A stretch of 64,000 nucleotides of DNA from Solicoccozyma terricola (GCA_001600875.1 BCLD01000003.1:561358-625357), one strand, 5' to 3'. Shown: positions 1 to 12,985, counted from the first letter of the stretch. A program made the numbers and translations. The notes: generated by a model not told the origin, from the letters alone.

Positions 1-83
1 GGGAAGGGGTGAAAAAGGCAAGGGGTGGTAAGCAAACCACGACCACGACCAAGGAAGAAAAACAAACAACAGCGAAAACTTAC

Positions 84-622
84 AGGTTCCCACTAGGTGA
101 ACGAACGGAAATATCGGTGGGATTAGGTTTTATGTGAGTTTCCATGAAAACTCCGCCTCCGCCCTGAACCTCCCCCAAAAACAACTCACACGTATACTTG
201 TGGATTACCTACTCCTCGCCAACCCATGAATTGAGTTGAGATGAGCATTAATGTGACTGCGTGAGCTGCGAGGCCGCTGGGAGGAGGAAGAGGGGGGGGG
301 GGGGGGGTTGGAAGAGCAGGGAGAAGAACGATTAGCATCCAATCCCATCCCCTAATTCGATCTTCCACCCCGCAACCCCCAACCCCACTCACAGCACGCC
401 CGGATTCCCAATATTCTTATAAAAACCTGTATCTTCAATAGGTCTAGCTCTATGTCCTATATCTCCATCCACGAATGGATATTGTCTTAATTGTTGTGAT
501 TCATGATCGATATGATGTATTTTATCGGTTGTGTTTGTGTTTGTGTTTGATATATGTTGGACGGTTGGTTTATCTTGGTCGTTGGTTTGGAAGTGGGTGA
601 GTGGTGGGAGTGGAGTGGACAT
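84..622 (-). CDS. GPR1/FUN34/YaaH (Ato) family acetate/ammonium transporter, 5' part, runs off window
   Basis: Membrane transporter of small carboxylates such as acetate (family knowledge). Three exons are seen: 393-622, 190-276 and a 9-nt micro-exon at 84-92. Spliced together they read through the family's first membrane segment: ...FYKNIGNPGVLGLAAHAV... then ...FMGWRGVGNPQVYVGNL. The NPGxLGLxxHAxT block and the RGVxxPxVYVGN block are the diagnostic features. The N-terminal ~60 residues are hydrophilic and Asn/His-rich, as expected for the cytosolic tail. Start is the ATG at 622. Phases fit: exon 1 ends in phase 2 and exon 2 is 87 nt. Intron 1 carries a C tract (G on the plus strand, 292-307) just before its acceptor. 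The rest of the gene lies before base 1. Substrate cannot be decided from this fragment. Confidence 0.8.
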
Positions 623-1589
623 GGTGTTGGGTGATGCGATGGGATGGGTGTTTGGTGTTTGGGTGAAATGGATGAGATGAGCAGTCTGTTCTGAAGAACC
701 AAGAGAACACTAGACACTAGACGGGGTGGACGGGGGGGTTGATATAAGAGAATTCCCAACACCTGCTCCCTGTTTAGACCCAAAATGTATATCGAATCTA
801 CTCCCGCGGAGCCCCATTTGGCCCCATCCATTGTCCCAAAACGCGGGGAAACACGCGGGGAGGGGGGCGGGGGTGATCCGGGAATGCGTATTACGGCGGG
901 GCACGGGGGAGGGGAGGAGGGGGAATCAACGATCAACGTCCCACTGTGAGAATTTGGGTTCTGCTTATCGAAGCATCAACGCGTTGCCCCACGTCCCACC
1001 CCCGTCTTCCCTTCTCCACCTTCTGTACTCATTCCGAATCTCTCCGTCCCCATCTCCCATCTCCCATCTCACTCATCACATGCACACATGCATACATACC
1101 CCGTCCATCCCCAAAGCGTAAAACATATATCTCAAACGGGTTAGACTCGATCTTTTCCCTATTATCTCATTTTATTGCATCCCGATTTTTTGGGGAATGC
1201 GAGTCGGGAGTCGTCGGGGTTTCAGAGATCGTCCCATCTTTTTATTGGATTATAGTAGATATGTTAGGTAGAGCGTACTACCGTTTCCCCTCTTTGGTTC
1301 TTTGTTCTTTGTTCTTTTCCTCTTTTTGGCGTAAAAATACAACAGCTACTCTCTCCCCTTTTTTGGTCTCCTTTTTTTTCGTTGTTTTGCCCGGGGTGGG
1401 AATTGAATTATGGTTTTTGGGAAAGAGAGATGTTGAACAACATCGATAGCACTTTAGGAAGACAAAATCCTTATCTTTGAGCGAACCCCCCGTCCCTACC
1501 CCACTGTAACCCGTGAGAAATAGAACTTCGCTTTAGATTAAAACACAGCCTTTTAGAATGGGATCCCCGAGGACCGAAAAGCCACGATC

Positions 1590-1646
<57 letters not shown>

Positions 1647-3515
1647 CGGGCGACCACCCGACCACCCAAACACCTGAGTCACGATCCATAACACGCTGCC
1701 GCGTTTTATTTTATTTTATTTTGTCGCCCCTCTTTATCGATTCCTTGACTTCGGTACGAGGTGGTGCCGTGCGTGGGGATGGTGGTGCGTGGTGGTATAC
1801 GGACGAACGAACGGTCGGTCGGACGGACGGTCGGACGGACAATCGGTTAAGAAACAACGGCCGAATTATTTATAAGAGGGTGGAAAATAAACGGAGTTCT
1901 TTTTCTCCCGTCTAATGTGGTTAAAGAGAGATATCATCCCATTATCTGATTTCGTGTGTGTGTGTGTGTGAGTGTGTGTGTGGGCGGTGCCGTGCCGGGT
2001 TCGGCGGGCGGGCGGCGATTGAGGAAAAAAAGGAAAGGAAGGAACAAAAAACCAAAAAAAAAAAAATGGGTATAGGTATAGGACCTAGCAGAAAGTCGGG
2101 GCTCGGGGCTTTTCTTTTATTTTTGGGTCTTTTATTTTTTCGGTTTTTGGGTCGAGACCACGAGAAAAGGGACTATTGCGAACCAATTGCGTCATGATTT
2201 TCCACGAGGGGGAGGCGGCCGGGAGGGGGGGGAGGGGAGGGTGTGGGGAGAGGGGAGAGCATCGCATTGCATCGCATCGATCTCCCATGTACTATCCGAT
2301 TCCGCCTATGTACCCCGCCCGCTGTTTGTTACCAACCCAAATCCCATCCAAGCGCCAGGAGCCGCCGGAAAATAAACCTCTCTTACTATCCGTTATCCGT
2401 TGCTTGCTCATTTCCGTTCAGCTAATCAAGACGGAAACAAAAATACCCAAACCCCTTCTGTGACTCTGGTTACACACGCAAAACAGCCGAAATCCCGGGA
2501 CATCGATCTCGGCATCGTGTTTAGATTGGGCGCGCGCATTTTGGATAGAGTAATGATTCGTTGGTCAAAAAACCCACACGTTTTTAGGATGTGAATGGGG
2601 TTTTTCCCTTTTCTTTTTTTGGTTTTTAAGATGTAATACGCTTTCTCTCGGTTCGGCCATCAACGCATCTGGGTTTTGAATTGGGGTCAATTGCCCATCC
2701 ATCGCTTGTGAGAGAGCAAAAAAAAAAACGGGTACGCCGTGCGTACGGATACTTTCGCTTTTGAGTTCGGGTACAAGGGAGTTCTGGTTTTCAATATATC
2801 TCCATTATTGATCATCAACCATTGTCAAAACACCCTCAACCCTTGTCAAAAATCCCCTACCAACCAACCGACCGAGACCTCCTCCAAACCCTTCGGCTTC
2901 AACAAGGAAACGAGTCATCCGTGATTCACCATCACCTTGCTTCCCCTCCAATATACAAAAAAAACCGCCCCCCTACAACCCACCAGAGGCGGCTCCTTCC
3001 ATCCGGATACCAATTTATTTTTGCATCCCACCCTCGGTCGCCACCTTTTCTGGGCGTAAAGCGGATAGAGACTAGGAGGGAGGAGCGGTTTTGGGATATA
3101 CAAAAAGATATAGGACCCATCCACGTCTCAGCCGTCCTTGTTATACGCACACTCAAACCCTTTCTCCGTCAAGTCAGCAGGAACGAGAATATATCCCTGC
3201 TTTATTTTTTGGGGGCTCGTTTTCGTTGTGTTCAACTCAGCAATAGCCATCTTAACAGCGACAAGGGGGGGTAACGAGGAGCCGGGGTTTGGCTTTTGGG
3301 TGGCGAATTTGGACTTGGTTTACACAATCAAGGGAGGAGGTAGGGGGGGTATAGAAATCAAGAGAGGGGTGTGAGAAGGGTTTGAGGAGGTTCATCTCCT
3401 CTGGCTGTACAATTCAAAGACGTACGCAACATATATCAACACATCGACTACCACAATCGACGGAGACGATCACGTTCAGGGGGTGGAAATCACACTTGTT
3501 TCAACTCGCCCAATC
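623..3515. other. 2.9-kb divergent intergenic region
   Basis: Between the transporter start and the bZIP start I see no supportable gene. It is rich in simple sequence: TCGG/GACGG-type tetranucleotide repeats near 1800-1850, a GT-rich microsatellite at about 1953-1981, T-rich blocks at 1300-1400 and 2110-2150, and the 55-nt C run listed separately. It probably contains both promoters and long 5' UTRs. Confidence 0.6.
1591..1645. repeat. Uninterrupted 55-nt C run
   Basis: Fifty-five consecutive C residues, flanked by GATCT and GCGGG. It lies in intergenic DNA and not in a recognised intron, unlike most other C tracts in this window. Confidence 0.95.
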
Positions 3516-5027
3516 ATGTCGTTTGAAAAATTGCAAGATGTCGGAGGAGGAGGAGGAGGAGGACAGATTCGAATTCCTCAAATTAAACCTGATCCTGATG
3601 CAGTGAGTGTCAGCAGAACACCCCACCTCTCGAGAATCTCTGGGTTTTCGGCTATGGGTGTCGTTTGAAACATTCACTGATCGGTTTGCCATCGCTTCCC
3701 CCCGCCCCCCGCCCCCCAGCCTACCCTCCCAGTCATGTCCTCCTCCGCACCAACTCTCTCACCTTGGTCTTCATTCTACATGTCTCAAGGATTCCAATCA
3801 TTTCCATTCCCATCACCAAATACTAGTTATAATACAATGGCGATGGGAATGGGTATGACAACATCTGGGGAATCTTCAATGGCGATTCCTGGATTATGGG
3901 TTGATTATTCGCAATATCCGGGATTCGGGACATCACCTGGTCCTCAATCGTTCTCGGGTGGAGCGGGAGAAGGAGGAGGAGGAGAAGGAGGTACATTCAC
4001 ACTCGATACTCCGAATCAACATTCGATCCATACACAATCACAAGATTTAATCAATTCAATACCACCTGATACCACTTCATCATCATCAGATGAAACCTCA
4101 TCTTCTCAAGTCTCTGCTAATTTACTATTCCAAACTCCATCAAGATCGATTTCAACAGGTCCACCACTCGATGCAACTTCGTATTTTCAATCGATACCGT
4201 TGACAACGACGAAATCGATGGATTATTCGTCGATTTCATCTCATGAGCAACAACAACACGCTAGAGCACCAGAACCCATCTTGAGGCAGTTGTATCAATC
4301 AGATCGTACAGGGCAATCCCCATTCAGTCGATCACCATCACCTACTCACTGTATTTCACCTGTAATCCGTCGATCATCAAACAACCATCATCATCATCAT
4401 CGTCAACAAAAACCATCAAATGTACCATATCCGCGAGATAGTATCGATTCAACAACATCTATAATCATCCAGGATAATGGTACAACTCGATCAACAGCTC
4501 CTTCTATCCATTCATCCGATGGTCTAGATGAGGATGAAGGAATGTACGGTGAAGGTGATGATGTTTCAAATGAACATGATTTGGAAAGTGAAGGAATGGA
4601 AAGGAATGGAATGATGTGGGGGATGAAAACAAAGGAATACAAGTCGTTGAGTGCTAGGGAGAGGAAAAGGGTTAGGAATAGGATAAGTGCGAGGACTTTT
4701 AGAGCCAGACGGAAAGGTGAGTGGGACACTGGTTTTCTTTTTCCCCGGTGAATACCGAGGTTGAACGTCGGTTGCTTCTCTTCCCCCCCCCCCCCCCGGG
4801 CGCAGAACACCTATCGTCGCTCGAGAGTACGCTATCGGACAAAGACCACATGATTCGCCGGCTGGAGGAAGAAAACACTGAATGTGGGTGTAGTCAACGA
4901 GCGGGTGACGTTGGTGCTCGACCTTTTTGCTGAGGCCTTTTTTGCTTTTGCCCCGTTCACAGTGCGCCAACGATTGAGCAAGTATGAAAAGGCATTCTCT
5001 CGCAATGGACTTGCAAAGTGTTGTTGA
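3516..5027 (+). CDS. bZIP transcription factor
   Basis: Predicted nuclear DNA-binding protein of 408 residues from four exons: 3516-3602, 3720-4716, 4806-4883 and 4963-5027 (sum 1227 nt, in frame). Residues ~1-290 are Ser/Thr/Gln-rich, with a poly-Gly and a poly-His stretch. An acidic block DEDEGMYGEGDD follows. The basic region RKRVRNRISARTFRARRKE is near the C terminus and runs into a short leucine zipper (L at ...HLSSLESTLSDKDHMIRRL...). NRISARTFR resembles the N-x-x-SAR-x-FR-x-RR type common in basidiomycete bZIPs. The zipper is completed only by splicing the last two small exons. Intron 3 (4717-4805) holds a 15-nt C tract before its acceptor. Target genes are unknown. A start at 3735 is possible, but the upstream ATG joins in frame. 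Confidence 0.85.
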
Positions 5028-5343
5028 GTGTATGGAAGAAAACGCGGAAGGGAAGAGAAAGAAAGAAAAATCGAGAGAAGAAGAAGAAGAAGACGAGACG
5101 AGACGAGAAGAGACGAGAAAAGAAGAGAAAGACGGCACGTATAGACAGACTCGACTCGTTTGGCCCCCTTTTCAATGCTACCCCCATCCCCCCATCCCCA
5201 CACACCGTTCCAACTATTGTTCCATCTGTATCCTTACTTTTTGATTCTCGCTTTCCTAACTCGCCCCTTCGAAGGCGGCTGTAGGCATATATATAATAAA
5301 TATATATAATCTTCGTTTTCCCTTGGCTGGGGTGTGTATCGCA
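5028..5343. other. Convergent 3' intergenic spacer
   Basis: About 315 bp between two converging genes. It begins with a GA-rich stretch (5045-5130) and includes an AT-rich TATATATAATAAATATATATAA-like block near 5290-5310 that could serve 3'-end formation on either strand. Confidence 0.5.
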
Positions 5344-6967
5344 TCATAGATGTAACAAGGGATCTGAACTTTGCCTCTGATGACCCGACTGTCCGTTCGA
5401 TTCTTGTCCTCCACCTCCCCCTCCACCTCCTCCCCTACCAACATCTCTCCACACACTCGGATCCCCAGCTAACGCTCTAGCATCTTGATCCGCTTCATCA
5501 TCTTCCAAACTAAACCTCCCTGCAAAACCTTGTCCCTCATCGTCATCTGAATCAACCGCACCAACATGTCCATACCCACCACGTCTCCATGATCCCCAAC
5601 TAGGACTAGAACGGGATTGTTGTAGTCGTCGTTGAAAGGAATTCATAGATGGGAATTGGAATGATGGAATGGAAGGATGTGGAAGTTGATCCCATCCACG
5701 ATAGCCGAGGATGAATCTGTTGTAGAGTGTATGAAATAGTAGGTAGATGATTGAAGTGATGGCGATGCTGTGGTTGGATGAAATTCCAAGACCGCAAAAA
5801 AAGGTCTCGTAAGCCAGGCCCGTTCCATCTACCACCTATCAACAACATCCCCCTCTTTCCAACGTCCACCAACTCACAAAGCCAATAAAACCCCAATATA
5901 ATGAATTGGACCCAACGTCACCCAGTTCTTCGCCTCATTCGTTGGACATGCAACGTGTGTTTTCCAATCGAAGAAAAAGGCACATTGATCATCTACTTGA
6001 CCTGGAGGTAGAGCAGCGACGAGTTCCGGTGTACCAGAGCCGAATACTGCACGGTCGCAAATGAACTGTGGAAGAGGGGTAACACGAACCCATCCAAACG
6101 GGTGCCCATCAGTCGCAGAGACGGGGCGGGGGGGTCGTTCACCGTTCCACAACTACTCACATGAATGACGGAGGATGCTGACGAGGCGGAATTAGTAGGA
6201 CATGGAGAGCCATTTGAGAGGATGATGACTGGTTCATTGGTTATAGCTGAGAGCATAAGAGTCGAGTTGGTGGATCTGAAGAATGCCAATGAAAGGGGGG
6301 GGGGGGGGGGGGGGGGGTGGTTAAGCAATTGGCGCCGACCTCGACGCCCATCCATCTTCCCCACTATCAATCTCTCACCCGATACTGAAATCACCATGAG
6401 GTCTCGTTGTGAACCCTCCTACATTATCGGCCTCCTCGATCTTCCATAACTCTGAAACTACACTTCGACATACGTTTAGGTGATAAGTCTGATTGTCCGC
6501 GACGGTGTCGTAGTCGTTTCTGCGTGGATGATGCGTAGGTGTAGCCCCTACTCCGTCAGCTCCCAGCGACATCAAACCCACCTTGTTAACGCTTTCATCC
6601 ACACTCACTTTGCATTGGACAACGACGTCAAGTCATAGTGTGTTCCATCGGGAAGTGTGAGTTTGCAATCTGAAGTTGACATGTTTGCAACCGTGACGGC
6701 TCGAGTGGTTGCCCACGGGGGTTCGATGTGACAGGTAGCAATGCGGAAGAGGGGGGTAGTGGTGTATCAACGCAGTCAAGGGTGTTGTGCGAGTGGTGTG
6801 AGTGTTGCGAGTGTTGCGAAGATGGTGATTGTGATCCAGAGATTGGATGTTGGCGATGGTTGGTCACTTTGCGCGTCATGGACAGCATATCCTATTACAA
6901 CATCCCATCCGTTCGTACACATCTCTCGAGCACGCATCAACATCGTCGTCGCCATCATCATCGCCAC
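5344..6967 (-). CDS. MRH-domain (mannose-6-phosphate receptor-like, Mrl1/Atg27-type) transmembrane cargo receptor
   Basis: Type I membrane protein of the Golgi/endosome/vacuole route (family knowledge). Read on the minus strand, exons give CKLTLPDGTHYDLTSL, then TYHLNVCRSVVSELW..VGGF..HGDFSIG, then ...ILSNGSPCP..., then CAFFFDWKTHVACP, which are the ordered blocks of the lumenal MRH fold with its paired cysteines. A transmembrane segment follows and then YNRFILGYRGWDQLP, the characteristic membrane-proximal motif. The cytosolic tail is acidic and Ser-rich and ends SSDPLLHL, an acidic-dileucine-like sorting signal. A hydrophobic segment LWITITIFATLATLTP near 6800-6870 is probably the signal peptide, but the first splice junction is not resolved, so the start is approximate. 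One intron carries a 23-nt C tract (G on plus, 6295-6317). The gene ends only ~320 bp from the bZIP gene, tail to tail. Confidence 0.75.
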
Positions 6968-6970
6968 CTC

Positions 6971-8052
6971 TTACGTCTGCGAATACCCCTCCTTCGCACC
7001 ACTCGTAGCATCCGATCCATTCTTCAGCTCTGAACTGACCACAGTCGCAGTGTTAGTTGAAGCAGAGGAGCCCAGAGCAGTTGCGCTGTGACGTAGAACG
7101 ATTAAGTATACGCTTTCGGAGACTCTGTTACGAGAAACATGTCATGTTTCTCAACCGATCCTCACAACCACACTCACCCATCAGCAGCTCCAGGAGCATC
7201 AAGTTTCACTTCCTCCCATGTATCCGCAACTTCCCTCGTCGCCGTCTCACCACCAAGCTCGCCTTGTTCAACGTCGGCATGATTCCCACCCTCTGATTGT
7301 CGGACCGGAGTACCTTGATGTTGTGTAAGATCCTTCACCATCCCACCAACGTATTTCGCTCCATCATGAACCACCTCACCGAGCTTCTCAGCAGCTACAT
7401 GTGTATACTGAGCCAACGTCGCCGTAGATGATTGGAATGTCGCCGCCATGGATTTCGTCGTTTCCCCTGGTGGAGCAGGTGGTTGAGGGTTAGGGTTAGC
7501 TTCGATATGAGAATCTGTGAATCCGGTGATTCCCCTGGCGAGAGAGTGACCGAATGAGGAGAGAGTAGCGCCGAAGGAACCGGTTATAGCAGCTCCAATT
7601 GCTGTTTGAGTATCATCATCCGTATAATAATCAGTCTCCCTCCAAACGTTCTGTTCCTTCAATATCCCTTCAAAATATCTCGCTAGAGCTTCCGTTTCAT
7701 CGAATTCAGCTGGATTCATAGAGTTTTTGAAAACGAGCTTGACATGACCGACCGATGCGATTTCGGTACTGGTTACATCCGACGTGGAAGCGGGCGTGGG
7801 CAGCGGCACCGTCGGGGTGAAGATATAAGCTGTATGCTGAGACGTGGTATCTGTCGCACTGATTGGTGTATCATGTGAGATCGGGAACGAGGTCGTGCCG
7901 ACTGTGAGTGTGAGGGTCGGCGTCGGCGTAGCAGGCGGGTTGGCGGGAACGAGGGTGAGGACGAGATCGCCTTTGGCTAGTGGGATGGGTTCGGATGTCT
8001 TGGTGGGGAGATGGAATGCAGTGACGGAATGGATGGTGATAAGGGTGGTCAT
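6971..8052 (-). CDS. Senescence/spartin-like domain protein (tentative)
   Basis: Soluble protein. The long first exon is 7178-8052. Its apparent stop TGA sits inside a good donor (GTGAGTG), and an intron 7086-7177 joins in frame to 6971-7085, adding a tail ATALGSSASTNTATVVSSEL...KEGYSQT. The N-terminal half is Thr/Pro-rich beta-like sequence. The C-terminal half has small-residue helices such as IGAAITGSFGATLSSFGHSL, AAEKLGEVVHDGAKYVGGM and the Ala/Gly/Ser tail, the composition typical of the plant senescence/spartin domain, which binds lipid droplets or membranes. The match is by character, not by a decisive motif. It lies directly upstream of the MRH receptor gene on the same strand, with only a few bases between stop and the next possible start. 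Confidence 0.45.
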
Positions 8053-8274
8053 CGTGTGGCGTGGTGGTGGTCGTGGTGGTGGTCGTGGTGATGGGGGGTG
8101 GTCGCTGTGAGTCGAGGTCGATCTATGGCTCGCTGTATGTATTCTTGACGTCAGCCATCGCCACTAGCGCGGTATTAACTGGATATGGAAACGAACGGCT
8201 GCAGTGGTGGGCATACGTGGATACACTTCTATTAAACCATCTCAATCCACCCCCGCCGCCTCTCCTCCCACTCT

Positions 8275-10898
8275 TCAAACGGCAAACTCTCTCAACTCCT
8301 TGCCTTCCATACCCTTCCTCTTCAACTCATTCAAGTGATCGACCAACTTCTCAGTCGCTTTTTCCCACTTGATTCTGTTCCTTCTCGACGTTTGATCGCT
8401 TTGCAACCACTCGTGCACAGTCTTCAAGTTATCTTCGAGCTGAAGGATCTCCTTGCGTCGACGACGACGTTCGTACCCTGGGACTGTCGAAGACCAATCC
8501 GGGACATTGTCGTAGGGGTTCGATCGAAGTCGACTCGTCATCTCAGCTCTGCTGTGTACCACCACCTTTCGCGGTTTTCCAGTAGTAGCGGTTGCGACGA
8601 TTGGCGGGGTAGTTGACCTGATAGTATGATCACCGGTAGTTGTCACCGCCGCCGCCGCCGCCGTCGTCGCTGGCGCCGCAGTCGCCACCACCACAGGCTG
8701 TTGAATCTCTGGCGCAGACTCTGACCGTTCTCGCATCGCTTCGACCGCCCTTCTCATCTCTCTTATTTGCTCGGCTCGATTCCCAGGTCCGATAGGCGAT
8801 GAGATGTTCAATCCGTACGCTCCCGTTGACTTGCGACGCTCTCTCGATTTCGTGAGATATTTAGGTCTGGTTGTTAACGGTACATCCTTCTCCTCGCTGT
8901 GTTTTTGGTTGAGACGTGAGAAGATTGAGTTGGTCCGGACACGAGCAGGTGGTTCATCGGATGGCGACGGTGGGCGATTTACCCTCTCCATGGTAAACGA
9001 AGGAGTCGCAGATGGTACTCCACTCGAATGCGGGGAGATGGTCGGTGTATCTCCCAGAGTCTGATGAAGAGTCGACATTGATTTCCCCCCCTTTTCCTTG
9101 GTTTGATTTCGTTGAAAAGCGGCGGCGAGTTTAGCTCGCAACATTGTTGCCGTCCCCGACGACGATCTTCTCCGCGTTTCTTCGCCTTTTGTTGACGTCG
9201 TCGTCGAGTCCATCCTCATCACACTCGATTCCAAACTCTCTCTACGAGCTCCCATCATACTCGCGATGGTCCGTGAGAAATGGATATCAGGACGAGAACC
9301 CAAGACGGAAGGTCTCCTTGAAGGCTGTGGTGAACCACCAGGGGAAGTTAACGGTGAAATACCATCGATTGAATCGCGTTTCCCCACGGTTGGAAGGTGA
9401 ATAGGACTGAATGTTAATCCGGGATGTGAACTTCGTTTCTTGTCATCCACCACCGGAGAAGAAGGAGAAGTTGATCTTGGAGACGTTGTGTTTGATCCTT
9501 CATCCGCAGTCAACTCTGGGACATGCGAAGTGACGCTCGTTAATGAGGTAGGACTCGTAGGTTGATCGACCGGCTCGGAGAGTTGACGTGTTTCAATCCG
9601 AGGTGGTTGTGGTTTCAGCGGCCTGAACGACAACCCGAGGATATCGCTCGGAGAAGTGAATAACCCGTCGACAGCGGATGGGAATGTAACGTGTTTTGAT
9701 GATATTTTCTGAGTTGGAATTGGAAGTTTCGTCGTCATCGTCATCGTCGTCGTCGCCGTCGCCGTCGCCGTCGGTTCAGTTGATTGGTGTAAAGTCGATT
9801 CGGACGATGCAACGACGACACCGATAGATCGACGACGAGAAACGGGGGAAGAGGATGATCGTTTGAGTGATTTGTTTGAATTTGGTGATGACATGACTGG
9901 TGGCGGCGAATGGAGACTCATGATAACGCTGATCATAGCGACGATGAGTGCCTGATAGTTGATTCGAATCAAATCATCAGTTAACTCAATGATTCATCCA
10001 ATCCTGTGGCAAACAAACGCGCCGGGGTGAAAACACTCACCACTACCAAACCCCACAAAGCCATCAAATAATACTCGAATCCACCATTCCAACAAGGTAA
10101 ATCCATTCCCGAACCTCCATATCCCCTCACTTCATTATTCGACGTCGACGTCGACGTCGTTGTCGACGTCGTTGGCGATGTAGATAAAATCAATTCATCA
10201 ACCAATTCCCTCTTCTTCATACTCTCAATCCTCTTCAATTCCTCTAATGAACCCAAAGGCCATTCTCCAGGAATGTATTCCATCGATTTGATCGTATTCC
10301 AACTACCACCACTCCGACGATTCTGTAAACATTCGTATGTTGGGATATTATATCGAATTTTGAAATACATTTCATCTCGATGATGTGAATCTTCTTCTGT
10401 TTCAGTCGTCGTCGTCGTTGGCGGCGGCGGTGGTGGATGTGGTGTGGTGATTTGATCCGAGTCCAAACATACATAATTTATCGACATTTTATTAATCTCC
10501 AATCGAGTACCGTGAGTACCGCGAGTTGCGAGAGTTGCGAGAGTTGATTGTTCAGGTAATGAAGTTGAACTACCTGCTACCTTCTCCACCCTCCCTCTTC
10601 TCCCATCAACACAACTGTTCAATCCCATATCCACTTTATCATCTCCTCTATCCCGTTTCGATACCATTGTACCACTTTGACATTGTTGGATTGAGGATGG
10701 TTCTGAAGTGTGTGCGAGTGGGAGTGTAATCCCGGGTGGTTGATCGGGAGCGATGTCGGGAGCGGGGATGGGGACCGGAACGGGTACCGACATTCCAATT
10801 GACGTATGCGTTGAAACTATCCCATCCGTTGATCTCATACGACTTCTTTTAGTCGTTGATTGGAGAAGAGGTGAAGATGAGATGGAGATCGAGGACAT
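8275..10898 (-). CDS. Serine-rich single-pass membrane protein, unknown function
   Basis: Two exons, 10041-10898 and 8275-9951, join phase 0 to an 844-residue protein. The join completes one transmembrane helix at about residues 275-300: YYLMALWGLVV | ALIVAMISVIMSL. Residues 1-270 are low complexity (Ser, Thr, Pro, with a VPVPVPIPAPDIAP stretch) and include a more ordered part, MYFKIRYNIPTYECLQ...EYIPGEWPLGSLEEL. The segment after the helix is long, basic and Ser/Thr-rich with Ala/Thr homopeptides. The last ~80 residues are probably helical (RRRRKEILQLEDNLKTVHEW...HLNELKRKGMEGKELREFAV). I do not recognise the family. It might be an ER or nuclear-envelope tail regulator, but that is speculation. 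Confidence 0.65.
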
Positions 10899-12985
10899 GG
10901 TTGAACGTGTTATGAGTTGGATGCGATGGGATTGGGATTGGGATTGGATGTGATTTCTTGATGAGGTGGTTCCTTGGGAGAAGGATCGTATGATCGAGTT
11001 TGATAGGTTGAACGATGAGCGATTATTGAGTAGATACGTTGAATATGTCGATATTGGATGAAATTTTATCGATGGATGGAATTGAACGGTGGTTTTGACG
11101 GATTTTTTAAAAAAAAATCCACGCCAAACGAACTTTCTCTCGTTATTCCAAATCCACCCTAGTTAAACCATATGAGACCACCCTTTGAAATCGTATGAAA
11201 AATCGTATGTTGTTCAAGTTCATCTACCCATCGAACGGGATTGGGGAATATCTTTTTAAATACGATCGTCTGATCGTCCATAGCCCGTATTTGGTCTCGA
11301 ACCCAAAAACTGTGTTATGTGAGAAGATATCCAGTCAACCCGGATGGTCGCTCGGTCCCCGCAGTCCACGTGTTATTCAGGTACAACCACGTACACAACA
11401 CAGCGTAGGACGAGAGGGGGGGGGAGGAGGGTGGAGGGGAAGGCAGGGGAGCAGCAGGAGAGGGAGACAAGGGCCACGGGCCACGGGGACGACGGAGGCA
11501 ACGGGGCGTACGGGGAGAGTAAGCCAAACCAACGACCGACGAGGTCCAAGCGGAAGTAAAAAGTCAACTGATAGTCAGTCCCCGTGGTTCGATGGATGTA
11601 GATAGGGGATCTCGGATGGTGTTCGGATGCGATGACCAAGCTGTAAAGTCATCTAAGTGGCGAGGTTGGGAACCAAAGGGGGATGAATCATACCCCGTGT
11701 CCTTTCTCATATATACCGGGCTCTGTATTTCCAGGTTCACCCCCCTTTCTCCCCCCCCCTGTTAAAGACCGAGGCCGTGCTTCCTTTCCCATCGGCATAG
11801 TAAGCTGACCACTCAACACAATCCCAAACGGCGGCCAATCATGCCGGGCAGCCGAAGCCCGTTCGAGAACATATATGTTTACGTGACATAAGCGATAATG
11901 ACAGATCATACAATTGTCAACGTTGTCCCACAATTGTCATCCGTCCCCGTCCCCCCCTCTCGAAGGGTACATTACACACCGCGGGATCTAAATGAAATAT
12001 TCTCGGGAATCTTCCCTCGTCCCACCACTGCCGGCCGGGTTATCTCCTATATCTCCCTAGTACCGACCGGTAGCCGGTTTGGATGGATGAGGGTTGGGCT
12101 GATGTTGGTAAAAATATCAGATTCCCTGGGAATACCCGATAAATCGCCCGTTTTTTTGGGTTTGGTTTTTGTTTTCCCCCCTTCCTTCACGCGCAGAGAG
12201 TTAGTCGAGTGGTACCCATCGTTATTTAACCCCCTTGGTCGTGTGCCGCAGAGGGGGGATTTCAATTCGTGGTAGGACCAACCAAGTGCCAAGTGCCAAG
12301 TACCAAGTACCAGCAAGGGAAACACAAGAACCAATTGGCGTTCCTTCTTAGTAACCATCTTTGCCTATAACTTACACCGCTTTCAATGGAATCTTCCGGT
12401 TTTTTTAAGAGCCGGTTCACTGCCGAAGTCATGAGCTGAATCACCAGTTATTTCGGAAATCAACCGTATCTAGGTATGTAGGGGGAAGGGGGGGAGGGGG
12501 GGGGGGGGGGGTTACGGAGGATCGGACATCGGTGGTATCACGGGATGGGGTATACACTGTTGATAGTCGATTACTTTACCTCGTGAGGGGTGTTCAATTG
12601 TCATTTACTGCTGTAGGACGTTCCAAGGTTTCGCCACTGCGCCACCGCGCCACCGCGTTACCCCGCCACCACGACCCAGTGGCGGGGTCGAGATAATACG
12701 ATCAACGATCACCTCCTCCTTCACCTTCTCTTTCCACTACATAGCCAGTTCGTTGATGGCCGCCTCTCCATCACCGATGATACATAGAAGGATGTTCGTT
12801 GTGGCAGTTTCATCTTTCATCCTTTTCAAGGGAATACTATACAAAGGAGGCTTGTAACGAATGACCCTGAGTAGGAGCCAATGGAATTCTTATGCGTTCA
12901 CAACCTCCCCCGGTCCCATCGTCTCCTCGACGTCACGTCCATGAACAGGTGACAGACTTGTTTCCATTTTGCGGAGCGGGTGAAC
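10899..12985. other. 2.1-kb intergenic region
   Basis: No supportable gene. The frames open here are short and lack splice continuity or motifs. A GC-rich block near 11400-11530 gives only low-complexity translations. A G-rich tract at about 12478-12511 (longest pure run ~17) lies upstream of the plus-strand gene at 12986. Confidence 0.55.

Noticed and set aside
7174..8052. Senescence-like protein ending at the TGA at 7174
   Set aside because: That TGA lies inside a strong GTGAGTG donor, and splicing adds an in-frame, compositionally matching C terminus.
11395..11605. GC-rich frames on both strands near 11.4-11.6 kb
   Set aside because: Low-complexity translations on both strands simultaneously, without splice or domain support.
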